In this document: one piece after another, positions 24,982 to 35,600 of the stretch
How the letters are laid out: each line of letters begins with the position of its first letter
Position numbering within the stretch: position 1 is the first letter of the stretch
Assembly (NCBI GenBank): GCA_002067965.1
Contig: MVRN01000036.1
Coordinates: 1 to 64,000, forward strand
Source of the DNA: Pelotomaculum sp. PtaU1.Bin035
Lineage (GTDB): Bacteria > Bacillota > Desulfotomaculia > Desulfotomaculales > Pelotomaculaceae
Direction of reading: 5' to 3'
Length of the DNA: 64,000 nucleotides
The notes under the pieces: model-generated
Told to the model about the DNA's origin: nothing
What the model saw: only the letters and a program-made list of their open reading frames with translations
Databases searched by the model: none
Program-made: the position numbers and the translations under genes

Positions 24982-26445
24982 ATGAATTTGAGCATTCCGA
25001 GCAGGCAGGAATACCTGTTGTTAAGCAAAAAATACGACCTGATCCCGGTTTGCCGTGAGATTAATGCCGATATGGACACGCCCATCAGCATCTTTAAGAA
25101 AATTTCCCCGCGGGGACCGGCCTATCTGCTGGAAAGTGTTGAGGGCGGTGAAAGCCTTGCCCGCTATTCATTTATCGGGTTTGATCCTTTTCTTAATTTT
25201 ACTTCTAAGGGGGAGGAGTCACGGATATCCGGCGGAGGAGGCAGTAAAGTTGTTTCCGGATCGCCTTTGGAAAACCTGGCAAAGCTTATTTCAGGTTTTC
25301 ATGTCTACAATGGGGAAGAATTACCCCGCTTTTTCGGAGGTGCTGTGGGATATCTCGGCTACGGAGCAGTCCGGTTCTTTGAAAGAATTAATATTTCAAG
25401 AAAAAACATTCCCGATTTGCCGGACAGCAACTTTATTTTTGCCGGCACTGTGCTGATTTTTGACCATGTTAAGCATAGTTTGAAAATTGTCATTAACAGC
25501 TTTCCAGGAGAGAATCCGGAAAGTTCATATGATAATGTTGAATACCGGTTTCAGAAGGTTATTGAGTCAATCAATAGGACTGTTGCGCTTGAATACGGCA
25601 ACCCGGGCCACGGGGCCTTCGCTCCTGTTGAAACAAATATGACCAGGGAAAATTTTATCAAGCAGGTTGAACGGGCCAAGGAGTACATTAAGGCGGGAGA
25701 TATCCTTCAAGTGGTTCTGTCGCAGCGTTTCCGGACACCTTTCCAGGGAGAACCGTTTAATGTTTACCGGAGATTGAGGGCGCTAAACCCTTCACCCTAT
25801 CTTTATTACCTTGACTTCGGCACAGCTCAAGTGGTAGGTTCTTCGCCCGAGATGCTGGTAAGGGTTGTCGGCGATACTGCCGAAACCTGCCCCATAGCCG
25901 GTACCCGGCCCCGCGGCAAAAATTTGGAAGCAGACAGGCGTATGGCGGAAGAGTTGTTGGAAGACGCCAAGGAAAGGGCTGAGCACCTGATGTTGGTGGA
26001 TCTCGGCCGTAATGATCTGGGAAAAGTTTGTGAGCCGGGCAGCATAAAAGTGAGCCGTTTTATGGAAATCGAAAGATTTTCTCATGTTATGCACTTGGTT
26101 TCAAATGTTAAGGGCCGGATGTCTTCGGGAAGGGACAGTTCCGATGCCCTGCGGGCCTGTTTCCCGGCCGGAACAGTCACGGGAGCCCCAAAGGTGCGCG
26201 CTATGGAGATTATTGATGAATTGGAGCCTGACGGAAGAGGCGTTTACGCCGGTGCTATCGGATATTTTGGATTTACTGGGAACCTGGATACCGCGATAGC
26301 AATCAGGACTGTGATAATACGGGAAGGCAATGCTTATGTTCAGGCCGGGGCGGGGATAGTGGCCGACTCCGACCCTGAAAGGGAATATGAGGAAACGATA
26401 AACAAGGCCCGCGCGCTGTTAAATACCATTGGGGAGGCTGGGTAG
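24982..26445 (+). CDS. trpE: Anthranilate synthase component I
   Basis: A 487-residue TrpE that makes anthranilate from chorismate with TrpG. Blocks include an N-terminal Trp-binding [14 protein letters not shown], the PIAGTRPRG segment, [14 protein letters not shown] and [17 protein letters not shown] 24982 abuts a run of G; TTG 24988 is the alternative start with better spacing. It lies directly after the leader attenuator and two bases before trpG. First gene of the trp operon. Confidence 0.93.
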   Translation: MNLSIPSRQEYLLLSKKYDLIPVCREINADMDTPISIFKKISPRGPAYLLESVEGGESLARYSFIGFDPFLNFTSKGEESRISGGGGSKVVSGSPLENLAKLISGFHVYNGEELPRFFGGAVGYLGYGAVRFFERINISRKNIPDLPDSNFIFAGTVLIFDHVKHSLKIVINSFPGENPESSYDNVEYRFQKVIESINRTVALEYGNPGHGAFAPVETNMTRENFIKQVERAKEYIKAGDILQVVLSQRFRTPFQGEPFNVYRRLRALNPSPYLYYLDFGTAQVVGSSPEMLVRVVGDTAETCPIAGTRPRGKNLEADRRMAEELLEDAKERAEHLMLVDLGRNDLGKVCEPGSIKVSRFMEIERFSHVMHLVSNVKGRMSSGRDSSDALRACFPAGTVTGAPKVRAMEIIDELEPDGRGVYAGAIGYFGFTGNLDTAIAIRTVIIREGNAYVQAGAGIVADSDPEREYEETINKARALLNTIGEAG

Positions 26446-26447
26446 AA

Positions 26448-27026
26448 TTGGTATTAATGATCGATAATTATGACTCGTTTACTTATAACCTTGTGCAGTA
26501 TCTGGGTGAACTGGGTGAGGATGTGCGGGTTTTTCGCAATGATCAGATTACTTGTGATGAAATCGAAAAGATGGATCCCTCGCACATTATCATCTCCCCG
26601 GGCCCCTGTTCCCCCAATGAGGCCGGTGTATCTCTGTCTGTTATTGAACGCTTTGCAGGTATTGTTCCTATTTTAGGGGTATGCCTGGGGCACCAGGCCA
26701 TCGGTCATGCCTTTGGAGGCAAGGTTGTCCGGGCGGACCGGCTGATGCACGGCAAAACCTCACCTATCCACCACTGTGACGGTGGTTCGGTTTTCCACGA
26801 CATACCATCACCTTTTATTGCTACCAGGTACCATTCACTGATTGTTGACAGGGAAAGCTTGCCGGAATGTCTTGAGCTTACTGCATGGACTGAAGAAGGT
26901 GAGGTTATGGGAATTCGCCACCGGAAATATGCTGTGGAAGGGGTCCAGTTTCATCCCGAATCAATCCTAACTGAACATGGCCACAAAATACTGCATAATT
27001 TTTTGACACGTAATGGAGTTGTATAA
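26448..27026 (+). CDS. trpG: Anthranilate synthase component II (glutamine amidotransferase)
   Basis: A 192-residue class I amidotransferase supplying ammonia to TrpE. The nucleophile is C79 in GVCLGHQ and the His/Glu pair is in VQFHPES. Start TTG 26448 gives [11 protein letters not shown], the usual N-terminus. It lies two bases after trpE. Confidence 0.93.
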   Translation: MVLMIDNYDSFTYNLVQYLGELGEDVRVFRNDQITCDEIEKMDPSHIIISPGPCSPNEAGVSLSVIERFAGIVPILGVCLGHQAIGHAFGGKVVRADRLMHGKTSPIHHCDGGSVFHDIPSPFIATRYHSLIVDRESLPECLELTAWTEEGEVMGIRHRKYAVEGVQFHPESILTEHGHKILHNFLTRNGVV

Positions 27027-27070
27027 ATAAAGGCAGGATTATATGGAAATAAACAATTAAAATAAAAAAA

Positions 27071-27093
27071 TAGCTGAGGGGAGTAGAGAACAG
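27071..27093 (+). promoter_or_regulatory. Second TRAP-like repeat cluster over the trpD ribosome binding site
   Basis: TAG, GAG, GAG, GAG and CAG occur at 27071, 27076, 27081, 27086 and 27091, exactly five bases apart, covering the trpD Shine-Dalgarno region. In Bacillus, TRAP blocks trpG, trpP and ycbK translation by such overlap. Only four to five repeats are seen here, fewer than TRAP usually uses, and purine-rich Shine-Dalgarno sequence favours chance hits. Confidence 0.35.
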
Positions 27094-28130
27094 TGATGAA
27101 AGAAGCGATCAAAAAGGTAGTAGCCGGCAAGCATCTGAGTGAGGGAGATGCCAGTGCGGTTATGGAGCAAATTATGGATGGGAAAGCCAGCCCCGCTCAG
27201 ATTGCTTCACTCCTTACCGCAATGCATTTAAAAGGTGAAACTGTTGATGAAATAACCGGTTTTGCCAGGGTGATGAGACAGAAATCCACCCTGGTGAATT
27301 CAACCCATCCGTTGCTGGTGGATACCTGCGGCACTGGCGGAGACGGGGCCGGCACTATAAATATTTCAACTACTGCCGCGTTTGTGGTGGCCGGCGCGGG
27401 GTTACCGGTGGCCAAACACGGCAACCGTTCGGTTTCCAGTAAATGCGGCAGCGCTGACGTATTGGAAGAATTGGGAGTAGCGGTTGACCTTGAACGGGAA
27501 GCGATGGAAGATTGTTTGGACCAGGTGGGGATGGCCTTTCTTTTTGCGCCGTTGCTGCACAAGTCGATGGGGCATGCTGCGGTGCCCCGGCGTGAAATTG
27601 GCATTCGTACTGTTTTTAATATCCTTGGCCCTTTGACCAACCCAGCGGGAGCTAAAGCCCAGGTACTGGGTGTTTATAGCTCTTCATTGACAGAGACTTT
27701 GGCTAAAGTGCTTGCCCGCCTCGGATCGTCACGGGCTTTTGTGGTCCACGGCGCGGGTGGCCTTGATGAAATTTCCCTGGCAGGCGTTTCTGTCTTGTGT
27801 GAAGTAAAAGATGGATCGGTTCGCAAGGGGACGCTTGATCCGGCCAAATTTGGTTTTGCCCTTGCCCCTATTAGTACCCTGGCGGGAGGTTCACCAAAAG
27901 AGAATGCGGCTATTACCCGTTTGATCCTGGAGGGTGAAAAGGGTCCCCGGCGCGACGCTGTTATTCTGAACGCCGCTCTGGGGCTGGTTGCCGGAGGCAA
28001 GGCCCATGGGATAAATGAAGGGATAAGTGCCGCCGCGGCTAGCATAGATTCAGGTTCCGCCCTGGCAAAGCTCAATGAGTTGGTGGATTTTACCCGGCGT
28101 CACGCGCCGAAAAAGGCGGCTGTTCAATGA
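27093..28130 (+). CDS. trpD: Anthranilate phosphoribosyltransferase
   Basis: A 345-residue enzyme that adds PRPP to anthranilate. The PRPP loop is DTCGTGGDGAGT, and KHGNRSVSSKCGSADVLE is the anthranilate-site block. Start GTG 27093 or ATG 27096 (GTG ATG) lies behind GAGGGGAG. It overlaps trpC by four bases (ATGA). The gap of 66 bases after trpG is AT-rich and then carries the TRAP-like repeats. Confidence 0.92.
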   Translation: MMKEAIKKVVAGKHLSEGDASAVMEQIMDGKASPAQIASLLTAMHLKGETVDEITGFARVMRQKSTLVNSTHPLLVDTCGTGGDGAGTINISTTAAFVVAGAGLPVAKHGNRSVSSKCGSADVLEELGVAVDLEREAMEDCLDQVGMAFLFAPLLHKSMGHAAVPRREIGIRTVFNILGPLTNPAGAKAQVLGVYSSSLTETLAKVLARLGSSRAFVVHGAGGLDEISLAGVSVLCEVKDGSVRKGTLDPAKFGFALAPISTLAGGSPKENAAITRLILEGEKGPRRDAVILNAALGLVAGGKAHGINEGISAAAASIDSGSALAKLNELVDFTRRHAPKKAAVQ

Positions 28131-28936
28131 TTTTATCGAAAATTATTGCCAACAAGATGCTGGAGTTGTCAATACAAAAGGAAAAAGTGCCGCAGGAAGC
28201 ACTGGAATCTGAAATACCGGGTCTTTCCCCGCCTCGCCCGCTGGGCCTTGCTTTGCGCTTGCCGGGGCAAGTTGCGATAATAGCCGAGGCTAAAAAAGCC
28301 TCACCGTCGAAAGGTATTATTTGCCATGAGTATGAACCTGAACAGCTTGCCCGGACATATGAGCTTGGTGGAGCTGCCGCTGTATCTGTGTTGACCGAAG
28401 AAAAGTTTTTTCTTGGGCATCCATCCCACCTTACCGGAGTGAAAAACGTAACTAACCTTCCTGTTTTGAGAAAAGACTTTATCATTGATCCATATCAGAT
28501 TTATCAATCCCGCGTTTTGGGCGCGGACGCGATTCTCCTGATCGCTTCGGCTCTTACAAGGGAGCAACTGGTTGAGTTCCAGAAACTGGCCGCCGGGCTG
28601 GGGTTGTCCTGCCTGGTGGAGGTGCATACGGAACCTGAGCTAATTTCTGTCCTTTCGGCCGGTGCAACTATAATTGGCATCAATAACCGCGACCTCCGGA
28701 CTTTTAATACTGACATTAACACTACTTTTAACCTGAGAGGCCTGATCAAGGACGACCGGATCACTGTTGTTTCTGAAAGTGGTATCAAAAGCCGCCAGGA
28801 CATATTAAAGCTGCGGGAAAATGGGGTTCACGCCGCGCTGGTGGGCGAAGCCCTGGTTGGATATAAGGATCCTGGCGCAGCCCTGAATGAACTAAGAGCG
28901 ACGGCTGCTAAGCGTGAAAAAGGAGGTTCTTTGTAA
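28127..28936 (+). CDS. trpC: Indole-3-glycerol phosphate synthase
   Basis: A 269-residue TIM-barrel enzyme; [30 protein letters not shown] and VSESGIKS are the catalytic and phosphate-binding blocks. It overlaps trpD by ATGA, and trpB follows two bases after its stop. The trpF that usually lies between trpC and trpB is absent, and TrpC is not fused to it (length is that of TrpC alone). Confidence 0.93.
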   Translation: MILSKIIANKMLELSIQKEKVPQEALESEIPGLSPPRPLGLALRLPGQVAIIAEAKKASPSKGIICHEYEPEQLARTYELGGAAAVSVLTEEKFFLGHPSHLTGVKNVTNLPVLRKDFIIDPYQIYQSRVLGADAILLIASALTREQLVEFQKLAAGLGLSCLVEVHTEPELISVLSAGATIIGINNRDLRTFNTDINTTFNLRGLIKDDRITVVSESGIKSRQDILKLRENGVHAALVGEALVGYKDPGAALNELRATAAKREKGGSL

Positions 28937-28938
28937 GA

Positions 28939-30162
28939 ATGAAAGACTTATCGGATATAACAGGCAAGGGTACTTCCATGCCGGATGAAAGGGGGTATTT
29001 CGGTTCTTACGGGGGCCGTTTTATACCGGAGGTATTAATGCCGGCGCTGGAAGATTTGGAAGAAGCTTACCGGTTTGCCAGGGATGACCCGGAATTTTAC
29101 GAGGAACTGGGGAATTATCTTAAACATTATGTGGGCCGTCCTTCTCCCCTCTATTTTGCCGAAGGTCTGACCAGGCATTGCGGTGGCGGAAGGATATATC
29201 TTAAAAGAGAGGATTTAAACCACACTGGCGCCCACAAAATAAATAACACAATCGGCCAGATTCTCCTTGCCCGCCGTATGGGCAAGAAAAGAGTAATAGC
29301 CGAAACAGGCGCCGGCCAGCACGGGGTGGCTACGGCTACGGCTGCGGCTTTGTTCGGTTTTGAATGTGCAATATATATGGGTGAAGAAGATATCGTCCGT
29401 CAAAGCCCCAACGTTTTTCGAATGCGCCTGTTGGGTGCGGAAGTTATTCCGGTAACAAGCGGGAGCAAGACATTGAAGGACGCGATGAACGAAACCATCC
29501 GGGATTGGGTGACAAATGTGCGGGATACTTATTACCTGATTGGCTCGGTGGCCGGCCCGCACCCCTACCCGCAGATGGTCAGGGATTTCCAATCTGTTAT
29601 TGGAGAGGAAGCAAAGCGGCAGGTGATTGAGCATGCCGGACGGTTGCCTGATTACATCCTGGCCTGCGTCGGCGGCGGGAGCAATGCGATGGGCATATTC
29701 TATCCCTTCCTGGCTGACCATGAGGTAAAGCTGATAGGGGTGGAAGCTGCAGGGCGCGGGTTAGATACTGGAGAGCACTCCGCTACCCTTGGCCGGGGCA
29801 GCCCCGGAGTGCTGCACGGGTCATTAAGCTATATTTTGCAGAGTGAAGACGGCCAGATCAATATAGCTCATTCGATTGCTGCCGGACTTGATTATCCCGG
29901 TGTTGGTCCGGAGCACGCATACCTCAAGGACTCTGGACGGGTAAAATATACTTCGGTTACTGATCCGGAAGCCTTGGCAGCTTTTCAGTTGCTTTGCCGT
30001 ACTGACGGGATCATTCCGGCACTTGAAAGTTCGCATGCCCTGGCTGAAGCCATCAAGCTGGCGCCGGCTCTTTCAACTGAAAGAATAATAGTGGTTAATC
30101 TCTCCGGGCGGGGAGACAAAGATATACCCGCGGTAGCGGGCGAACCGGGGGTGAATATATGA
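28939..30162 (+). CDS. trpB: Tryptophan synthase beta chain
   Basis: A 407-residue PLP enzyme; the PLP lysine lies in TGAHKINN, the phosphate cup is GGGSNAMG, and [14 protein letters not shown] marks the N-terminus. It is the TrpB1 type with a 13-residue N-terminal extension before [12 protein letters not shown] follows AAAAGGAGG. It overlaps trpA by four bases. Confidence 0.95.
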   Translation: MKDLSDITGKGTSMPDERGYFGSYGGRFIPEVLMPALEDLEEAYRFARDDPEFYEELGNYLKHYVGRPSPLYFAEGLTRHCGGGRIYLKREDLNHTGAHKINNTIGQILLARRMGKKRVIAETGAGQHGVATATAAALFGFECAIYMGEEDIVRQSPNVFRMRLLGAEVIPVTSGSKTLKDAMNETIRDWVTNVRDTYYLIGSVAGPHPYPQMVRDFQSVIGEEAKRQVIEHAGRLPDYILACVGGGSNAMGIFYPFLADHEVKLIGVEAAGRGLDTGEHSATLGRGSPGVLHGSLSYILQSEDGQINIAHSIAAGLDYPGVGPEHAYLKDSGRVKYTSVTDPEALAAFQLLCRTDGIIPALESSHALAEAIKLAPALSTERIIVVNLSGRGDKDIPAVAGEPGVNI

Positions 30163-30962
30163 ACAACCGCAGCTTGATTGAAGAGTGCTTAAATAAACTA
30201 CGGTTTGCCGGTAAGAAGGGTTTGATTACATATATTACAGCCGGGGATCCCGACCTGTCCGGCACGGTCGATCTGGCGCTTCGGATGGATGCGGCCGGCG
30301 CGGATATAATTGAATTGGGTGTACCGTTTTCCGATCCCCTGGCAGACGGGTCGGTGATCCAGCAGGCTTCCGGCCGGGCGTTGGCAGCCGGGACGACATT
30401 AGCCAAAATCTTGGAGGCAGTAATAGAGATCAAAAGAAATTGCCGGGCGCCCTTGATTTTGATGGGTTATTACAATCCTTTTTTGCAATACGGCCTTGAG
30501 CGGCTTACAGCTAAAGCGTCTTCAGCAGGGATAAGCGGCCTGATTGTGCCTGACTTGCCTTTGGAAGAATCTGTTCCATTGATGAGACTGGCCTCAAAGG
30601 CAGGGTTGGACATAGTTCCTCTTGTGTCACCCGTAACTACCGACCGTAGAATCAAAGGTATTGCTGCAAAGGCGCAGGGTTTTGTTTATTGTGTATCTGT
30701 TACGGGGGTTACCGGCGTCAGGAAGGAAATAGGCACAGAAATAGAGAGCTTTACCAATAGAGTTCGCCATTATACATCACTGCCGCTGGCCATAGGCTTT
30801 GGCATAGCTGACCCGGATCAGGCCGCCCGTATGTCAAGATACTGCGATGCGGTTGTTGTGGGAAGCGCGATTGTAAAAATAATCGCCGACAACGGAAATA
30901 CCCGTTCTGCCGGGCCGGCTGTAGAGCGCTTGACGAGGAATTTAAAAGCGGCGCTGGATTAA
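30159..30962 (+). CDS. trpA: Tryptophan synthase alpha chain
   Basis: A 267-residue TIM-barrel subunit that cleaves indole-glycerol phosphate. Catalytic Glu is in [11 protein letters not shown] and catalytic Asp in the LIVPDLP segment; GYYNP and GFGI are family blocks. ATG overlaps the trpB stop by four bases. A perfect hairpin follows at 30971. Confidence 0.95.
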   Translation: MNNRSLIEECLNKLRFAGKKGLITYITAGDPDLSGTVDLALRMDAAGADIIELGVPFSDPLADGSVIQQASGRALAAGTTLAKILEAVIEIKRNCRAPLILMGYYNPFLQYGLERLTAKASSAGISGLIVPDLPLEESVPLMRLASKAGLDIVPLVSPVTTDRRIKGIAAKAQGFVYCVSVTGVTGVRKEIGTEIESFTNRVRHYTSLPLAIGFGIADPDQAARMSRYCDAVVVGSAIVKIIADNGNTRSAGPAVERLTRNLKAALD

Positions 30963-30970
30963 CATCGGAT

Positions 30971-31001
30971 TAAATAATGTGTCGCTTTTGCACATTATTT
31001 A
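30971..31001 (+). terminator. Perfect hairpin after trpA
   Basis: TAAATAATGTG and CACATTATTTA form an 11-bp perfect stem with a 9-base loop, nine bases after the trpA stop. There is no U-run, so it may be a processing or stability element, or a weak terminator. Confidence 0.45.
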
Positions 31002-31339
31002 AGGAAATACTGCAGCGGTGTTATTAGAATCTATATCTGTAGGCAGAAATTCTGTTGCGGTAATGAGATCAATGTGCTAGTATAAAAAATATTTCGTAGT
31101 ACAGTTTTTATGGTAGGAAGGTTTTTCTCTGGCGAACATATCGCAGTGGGTGCAAAGAAGTACGGTAGGACGGTAGAGGAGGCGGTAAGAAATGCTCTTA
31201 TGGTCTGGTTAAGCATTCCTTTCCGGAAGTGCTTTATCTTTTTATATTTGGGTCATTTATAACTAAATTATGGAGATTATTATGTAGAAGTGGAATATTT
31301 AGAAAAACATTAGGAGAGGTATTAAGAGGAGGCATATAA
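31002..31339. other. Intergenic region between trpA and aroF
   Basis: The region is AT-rich and has no strong gene. One 50-codon frame (ATG 31110 to TAA 31260-31262) reads VGRFFSGEHIAVGAKKYGRT and then turns hydrophobic; it looks protein-like but has no ribosome binding site and may be a gene relic. GTATAAAAA at about 31078-31087 could be a -10 region, without a clear -35. Confidence 0.3.
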
Positions 31340-32356
31340 ATGATTATCATAATGGATCATCACGCTAGTGATGATAGTATAGAAGCAGTGTTAACCCGGC
31401 TGGATATGGCAGGTTTTCAGATTCATCTTTCCCAAGGCGTCGAGCGTACTATTATCGGGGCTATTGGGGATAAAACCCGCCTTGGAGGCCTCGGATTGGA
31501 GGCTATGCCGGGCGTGGAAAAAGTGATTCCTATTCTCCAGCCGTATAAGCTGGCCAGCAGGACTTTTCATGAGGAAGGCACTATAATTAAAGTAGGCGAC
31601 CAAGAAATAGGCGGCGATACCATTCATGTTATGGCCGGTCCTTGTGCGGTGGAAAACCGGGAACAGGTCATGGAAACGGCGGAAATTGTTAAAAAAGCCG
31701 GCGCTACCATACTGAGGGGGGGCGCCTTTAAGCCAAGGACATCGCCATATTCCTTTCAGGGCATGGAGGAGGAAGGCTTGAAGCTCCTGGCCGAAGCCCG
31801 GGAGGCAACCGGCCTGTTGGTTGTGACCGAAGTGATGGATGTGCGTGCCGTGCCTATGGTTGCCGAATACGCCGATATTATACAAATAGGCGCCCGCAAT
31901 ATGCAGAATTTTTTCCTATTGCGGGAATTAGCAAAAGTAGATAAACCTGTGTTGCTGAAGAGAGGTCCAGCAGCCACCGTTGAAGATTGGCTGATGGCTG
32001 CCGAGTATATTATGTCCGGTGGCAACTATAACGTAATCCTGTGTGAGCGCGGCATTCGCAGCTTTGAGAACTATACCAGAAACACGCTCGATCTGACGGC
32101 AGTTCCTGTAGTAAAGTATCTTTCTCACCTTCCGGTGATAGTGGATCCTAGCCATGCCATCGGTAAATGGCGCTTTGTTCCCGCGATGTCCAAAGCAGCT
32201 ATTGCTGCTGGAGCTGACGGGCTGCTGATTGAAATACATCCGAATCCTCAGGAGGCGCTGTGCGACGGTCCTCAATCGCTTACCCCGGCAAATTTTTGCT
32301 CGATGATGACTGAGTTAAAGCAAATAGCTGCGGCGGTCGGGAGGAGGATGGATTGA
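31340..32356 (+). CDS. aroF: 3-Deoxy-7-phosphoheptulonate synthase (AroF/AroA-Ibeta type)
   Basis: A 338-residue enzyme joining PEP and erythrose-4-phosphate, first step of the shikimate pathway. An N-terminal ferredoxin-like regulatory domain of about 70 residues precedes the barrel, which starts near HVMAGPCAVEN; RGGAFKPRTSP, LLKRGPAATVEDWL and VIVDPSHAIG are typical. ATG follows GAGGAGGC. It overlaps tyrA by four bases, so aroF-tyrA-aroA form an operon. Confidence 0.93.
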   Translation: MIIIMDHHASDDSIEAVLTRLDMAGFQIHLSQGVERTIIGAIGDKTRLGGLGLEAMPGVEKVIPILQPYKLASRTFHEEGTIIKVGDQEIGGDTIHVMAGPCAVENREQVMETAEIVKKAGATILRGGAFKPRTSPYSFQGMEEEGLKLLAEAREATGLLVVTEVMDVRAVPMVAEYADIIQIGARNMQNFFLLRELAKVDKPVLLKRGPAATVEDWLMAAEYIMSGGNYNVILCERGIRSFENYTRNTLDLTAVPVVKYLSHLPVIVDPSHAIGKWRFVPAMSKAAIAAGADGLLIEIHPNPQEALCDGPQSLTPANFCSMMTELKQIAAAVGRRMD

Positions 32357-33456
32357 ACCCTGAGTTTAACCGGGTGGCAATCATCGGTGTCGGTCTGATC
32401 GGGGGTTCCCTAGGTATGGCTCTATGCGCGCGAGGCTTGGCCAGGGAAGTGGTCGGCTCAGGTTCGCGGGTGGAAAATTTACGTCTGGCAGCCGAACTGG
32501 GCGCCATTCACCGTTTTGCCGGTTCAGTCGCGGAGGGAGTGGCCGGGGCTGAATTGGTAATTATCGCTACACCAGTTAGCGCGACGATACTGGTATTAAA
32601 GGAGATTTTGCCTTACCTTTCCCCGGGGTCAGTAGTTACTGATGTGGGAAGCACAAAAGCATCAATTGTGAGTGCAGCCGGGGAACTTTTACCGCCCGGG
32701 ATAAGCTTTGCGGGCGGCCACCCAATGGCCGGCTCAGAACGGGCCGGTGTTCGGGAAGCCGACCAATATTTGTTTGAGAACGCTTTTTATATTGTTACTC
32801 CTACTCCCGAAACTCCGCCTGCAGCAGTTGATACGGTTAGTAAGCTGGCCGACGGGGTGGGTGCGAGGTTAATCAAGATGGAACCTGAGCAACACGACCT
32901 TGCGGTTGCCGCAGTAAGTCACCTGCCCTATATAATTGCAGCTTCATTGGTTAATACTGTGGCGCGGATACCTGAAAGTGAGAAAATTTTGCCTCTTGCC
33001 GCGGGGGGGTTTCGGGATACCACCAGGATAGCATCAAGCAGTACGGTTATGTGGCGGGACATTTTACGGGCTAACAGGGAGCAGGTGCTTTCCATGATCC
33101 GGTGTTTCCGGTTGGAGCTTGACGTGTTTGAAAGTGTAATTGCCGCCGGCGAAAATGAAGCTATACAAAAGAACCTGGAAAGTGCTAGGGAGGTCCGTTC
33201 TTTACTCCCGGCCAAAGCCAGCAGGTTTCATTCCAACCTCTACGAAATTGTAGTTACTGTACCCGACCAGCCTGGTGTGATTGCGTCATTTGCCGCCCAC
33301 CTGGCGAATGCCGGTATCAATATCTGTGACATTGAAATTATGCGGGTGCGTGAAGGGGAAGGCGGTACCATCCGGGTGGGTTTCACTACTTACAAAGAAC
33401 AGGACGAGGCAATCCGGACACTCAAGAATAAAGGATATACTGTAAGAAAAAGGTAA
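32353..33456 (+). CDS. tyrA: Prephenate dehydrogenase with ACT domain
   Basis: A 367-residue enzyme. NAD fold motif [10 protein letters not shown] is near the N-terminus; [12 protein letters not shown] and the AAVSHLPY block are catalytic. An ACT domain ([20 protein letters not shown]) from about residue 297 probably gives tyrosine feedback. TTG 32353 follows GGGAGGAGG and overlaps the aroF stop. aroA follows 17 bases later. Confidence 0.92.
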   Translation: MNPEFNRVAIIGVGLIGGSLGMALCARGLAREVVGSGSRVENLRLAAELGAIHRFAGSVAEGVAGAELVIIATPVSATILVLKEILPYLSPGSVVTDVGSTKASIVSAAGELLPPGISFAGGHPMAGSERAGVREADQYLFENAFYIVTPTPETPPAAVDTVSKLADGVGARLIKMEPEQHDLAVAAVSHLPYIIAASLVNTVARIPESEKILPLAAGGFRDTTRIASSSTVMWRDILRANREQVLSMIRCFRLELDVFESVIAAGENEAIQKNLESAREVRSLLPAKASRFHSNLYEIVVTVPDQPGVIASFAAHLANAGINICDIEIMRVREGEGGTIRVGFTTYKEQDEAIRTLKNKGYTVRKR

Positions 33457-33473
33457 ATCGGCGGGAGGAGCAA

Positions 33474-34772
33474 ATGACCGACACAATTGACTTACATGTT
33501 TTACCTGCGGAAACGCTGAGAGGCACAGCAGCAGTACCCGGTGACAAGTCCATCTCCCACCGGGCGGTAATGCTGGGGGCCCTGGCAGAAGGGGATACTA
33601 TAGTAGAAAATTTTCTACCGGGCGAGGATTGTCTTTCTACGATTGACTGCTTCAGAAAGTTGGGTGTAGAGATTGAAGGCCCGGATAACTGCATGGTAAA
33701 AGTGCATGGGCGGGGCCCGGGCGGTTTGACCGAACCTGAAGACGTTCTAAACGCTGGCAATTCCGGTACCACTATGCGGTTGTTGCTGGGTATTTTGGCC
33801 GGCCAGTCATTTTTCAGTGTAATTACTGGTGATGTCTCACTGCGGAGCCGGCCCATGGCCCGGGTCATCGGGCCGCTTGAACAAATGGGGGCCAGGATCG
33901 GTGGCAGGCAAGGCGGTAATTTTGCTCCTTTAGCTGTGCGAGGCGGCCAATTAAAACCATTTATTTATAGTAGTCCAGTTGCCAGTGCCCAAGTTAAATC
34001 TTCAGTGCTTTTGGCAGGTCTCTTTGCGGACGGTGTAACCGCGGTAATTGAGCCGCATCGCTCCAGGGACCATACAGAAAGAATGCTGAAGCACTTCGGC
34101 GCCGCGGTGGAAATTTCCGGCAATACTGTTCAAGTGAGTGGTCACCCCCGTCTAAAGGGGCAAAGAGTAATTGTTCCTGGAGATATTTCGTCGGCAGCCT
34201 TCTTTATTGTAGCGGCTTCTATAGTACCCGGCTCGGATATTACCTTGCCGGGGGTCGGAGTAAACCAGACCAGGAGCGGGATCCTGGACGTGCTATTAGA
34301 GATGGGTGCCGGAATTGAACTGCTTAACCAGCGGGTTGAGGGGGGAGAGCCGGTAGCTGATATTAGGGTGCGTTACAATGGAAGACTTACCGGTGTGACA
34401 GTCGAAGGGGATACGATTCCCCGCTTGATCGATGAAGTGCCTGTCTTGGCTGTAGCCGCTGCAACGGCTGAAGGTGTTACCAAAATAAGAAACGCTGCTG
34501 AGTTAAGAGTCAAAGAGAGCGACCGTATTGCTACTGTTGCAGCAATGCTGGGCAAGTTCGGGGCCGATGTGGAGGAGCTCCCCGACGGTTTGCTTTTGCG
34601 GGGGGGGCGGCCCTTAGAGGGCGTTATATGTGAAAGCCACGGCGACCACCGTATTGCGATGGCAGCGGCGGTCGCAGGTTTGATCGCTTATGGAGAAACA
34701 GTGGTACGTGGGGCGGAGTGCATAGATATATCCTTCCCCGGATTTGCCAGTGTATTAAAAATATTAAGGTAG
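33474..34772 (+). CDS. aroA: 3-Phosphoshikimate 1-carboxyvinyltransferase (EPSP synthase)
   Basis: A 432-residue two-domain enzyme. [35 protein letters not shown] and LRVKESDRI are the substrate-binding blocks. Length is normal. ATG 33474 follows CGGGAGGAG. It is the last gene of the aromatic operon before a 146-base gap. Confidence 0.95.
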   Translation: MTDTIDLHVLPAETLRGTAAVPGDKSISHRAVMLGALAEGDTIVENFLPGEDCLSTIDCFRKLGVEIEGPDNCMVKVHGRGPGGLTEPEDVLNAGNSGTTMRLLLGILAGQSFFSVITGDVSLRSRPMARVIGPLEQMGARIGGRQGGNFAPLAVRGGQLKPFIYSSPVASAQVKSSVLLAGLFADGVTAVIEPHRSRDHTERMLKHFGAAVEISGNTVQVSGHPRLKGQRVIVPGDISSAAFFIVAASIVPGSDITLPGVGVNQTRSGILDVLLEMGAGIELLNQRVEGGEPVADIRVRYNGRLTGVTVEGDTIPRLIDEVPVLAVAAATAEGVTKIRNAAELRVKESDRIATVAAMLGKFGADVEELPDGLLLRGGRPLEGVICESHGDHRIAMAAAVAGLIAYGETVVRGAECIDISFPGFASVLKILR

Positions 34773-34872
34773 AATAATATAGTCTGATGTAAATGATTTT
34801 GTTATATAAAAGGAAAAATGTTTATTGTGTAGAATTAAACAAAACATGTATATTATAATATAGAGTATTAAA

Positions 34873-34904
34873 AGCGATGGCAATAACCAGTTTTTGCCAT
34901 CGCT
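34873..34904 (+). terminator. Hairpin between aroA and cmk
   Basis: AGCGATGGCA and TGCCATCGCT form a perfect 10-bp stem 15 bases before the cmk start. No U-run follows. It may act on cmk translation or mRNA stability as much as on termination. Confidence 0.4.
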
Positions 34905-34918
34905 TCATGGGGTATAGT

Positions 34919-35593
34919 ATGAATTTAAAACCAAATATTGCAATAGATGGGCCGGCGGGAGCCGGTAAAAGCACTGTTGCAAAAATGGTGGCAAAAAAAC
35001 TCGGCTTTTTATACATAGATACGGGTGCGATGTACCGGGCGGTCACTTTAAAGGCGTACCGTGACGGAGTTAATCTGGATGATACGAAGGCGCTTGGTGA
35101 GATGGCGGCAGCCGCTTCGGTGGAACTTGTGGCAGGGCATGATCAAAGCACGAAAGTATTTTTAAACGGTGAAGATGTTACCGAAGAAATTCGCAGCCCG
35201 GACATATCCAGACTCGTTTCTCTAGTTGCCAGGGTACCTGAAGTGAGGAAACGCCTGGCCGAGCTGCAACGGGCCATGGCTAAGCAAGGCGGGGTTGTAA
35301 TGGAAGGGCGGGATATCGGGACTGTAGTACTGCCTGACGCTCGAATCAAGATTTTTCTTACCGCTTTACCAGAGGAAAGGGCCAGAAGGCGCCGGATAGA
35401 ACTGGCGGCAAAGGGCTACTATATTAATCAACGCCAGATGGAAAAGGAAATTTTAGAGCGGGACAGGATCGATACTTCCAGGGAAACGGATCCGCTGGTT
35501 TCTGCTCCCGATGCCGAAATAATTGACAACTCTTCGTATTCCGTTGAAGAAGTGGTTGGGATTATTATTAACCGGGTCTTGGCGGGGGGGTAG
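34919..35593 (+). CDS. cmk: Cytidylate kinase
   Basis: A 224-residue nucleoside monophosphate kinase; P-loop IDGPAGAGKSTVAK, then YIDTGAMYRAVTL and MEGRDIGTVVLPDA. ATG 34919 with GGGG nearby matches the family N-terminus; an upstream in-frame ATG lies in the hairpin. cmk-plsC-ispH/rpsA is a conserved clostridial order. Confidence 0.93.
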   Translation: MNLKPNIAIDGPAGAGKSTVAKMVAKKLGFLYIDTGAMYRAVTLKAYRDGVNLDDTKALGEMAAAASVELVAGHDQSTKVFLNGEDVTEEIRSPDISRLVSLVARVPEVRKRLAELQRAMAKQGGVVMEGRDIGTVVLPDARIKIFLTALPEERARRRRIELAAKGYYINQRQMEKEILERDRIDTSRETDPLVSAPDAEIIDNSSYSVEEVVGIIINRVLAGG

Positions 35594-35600
35594 AAATATT

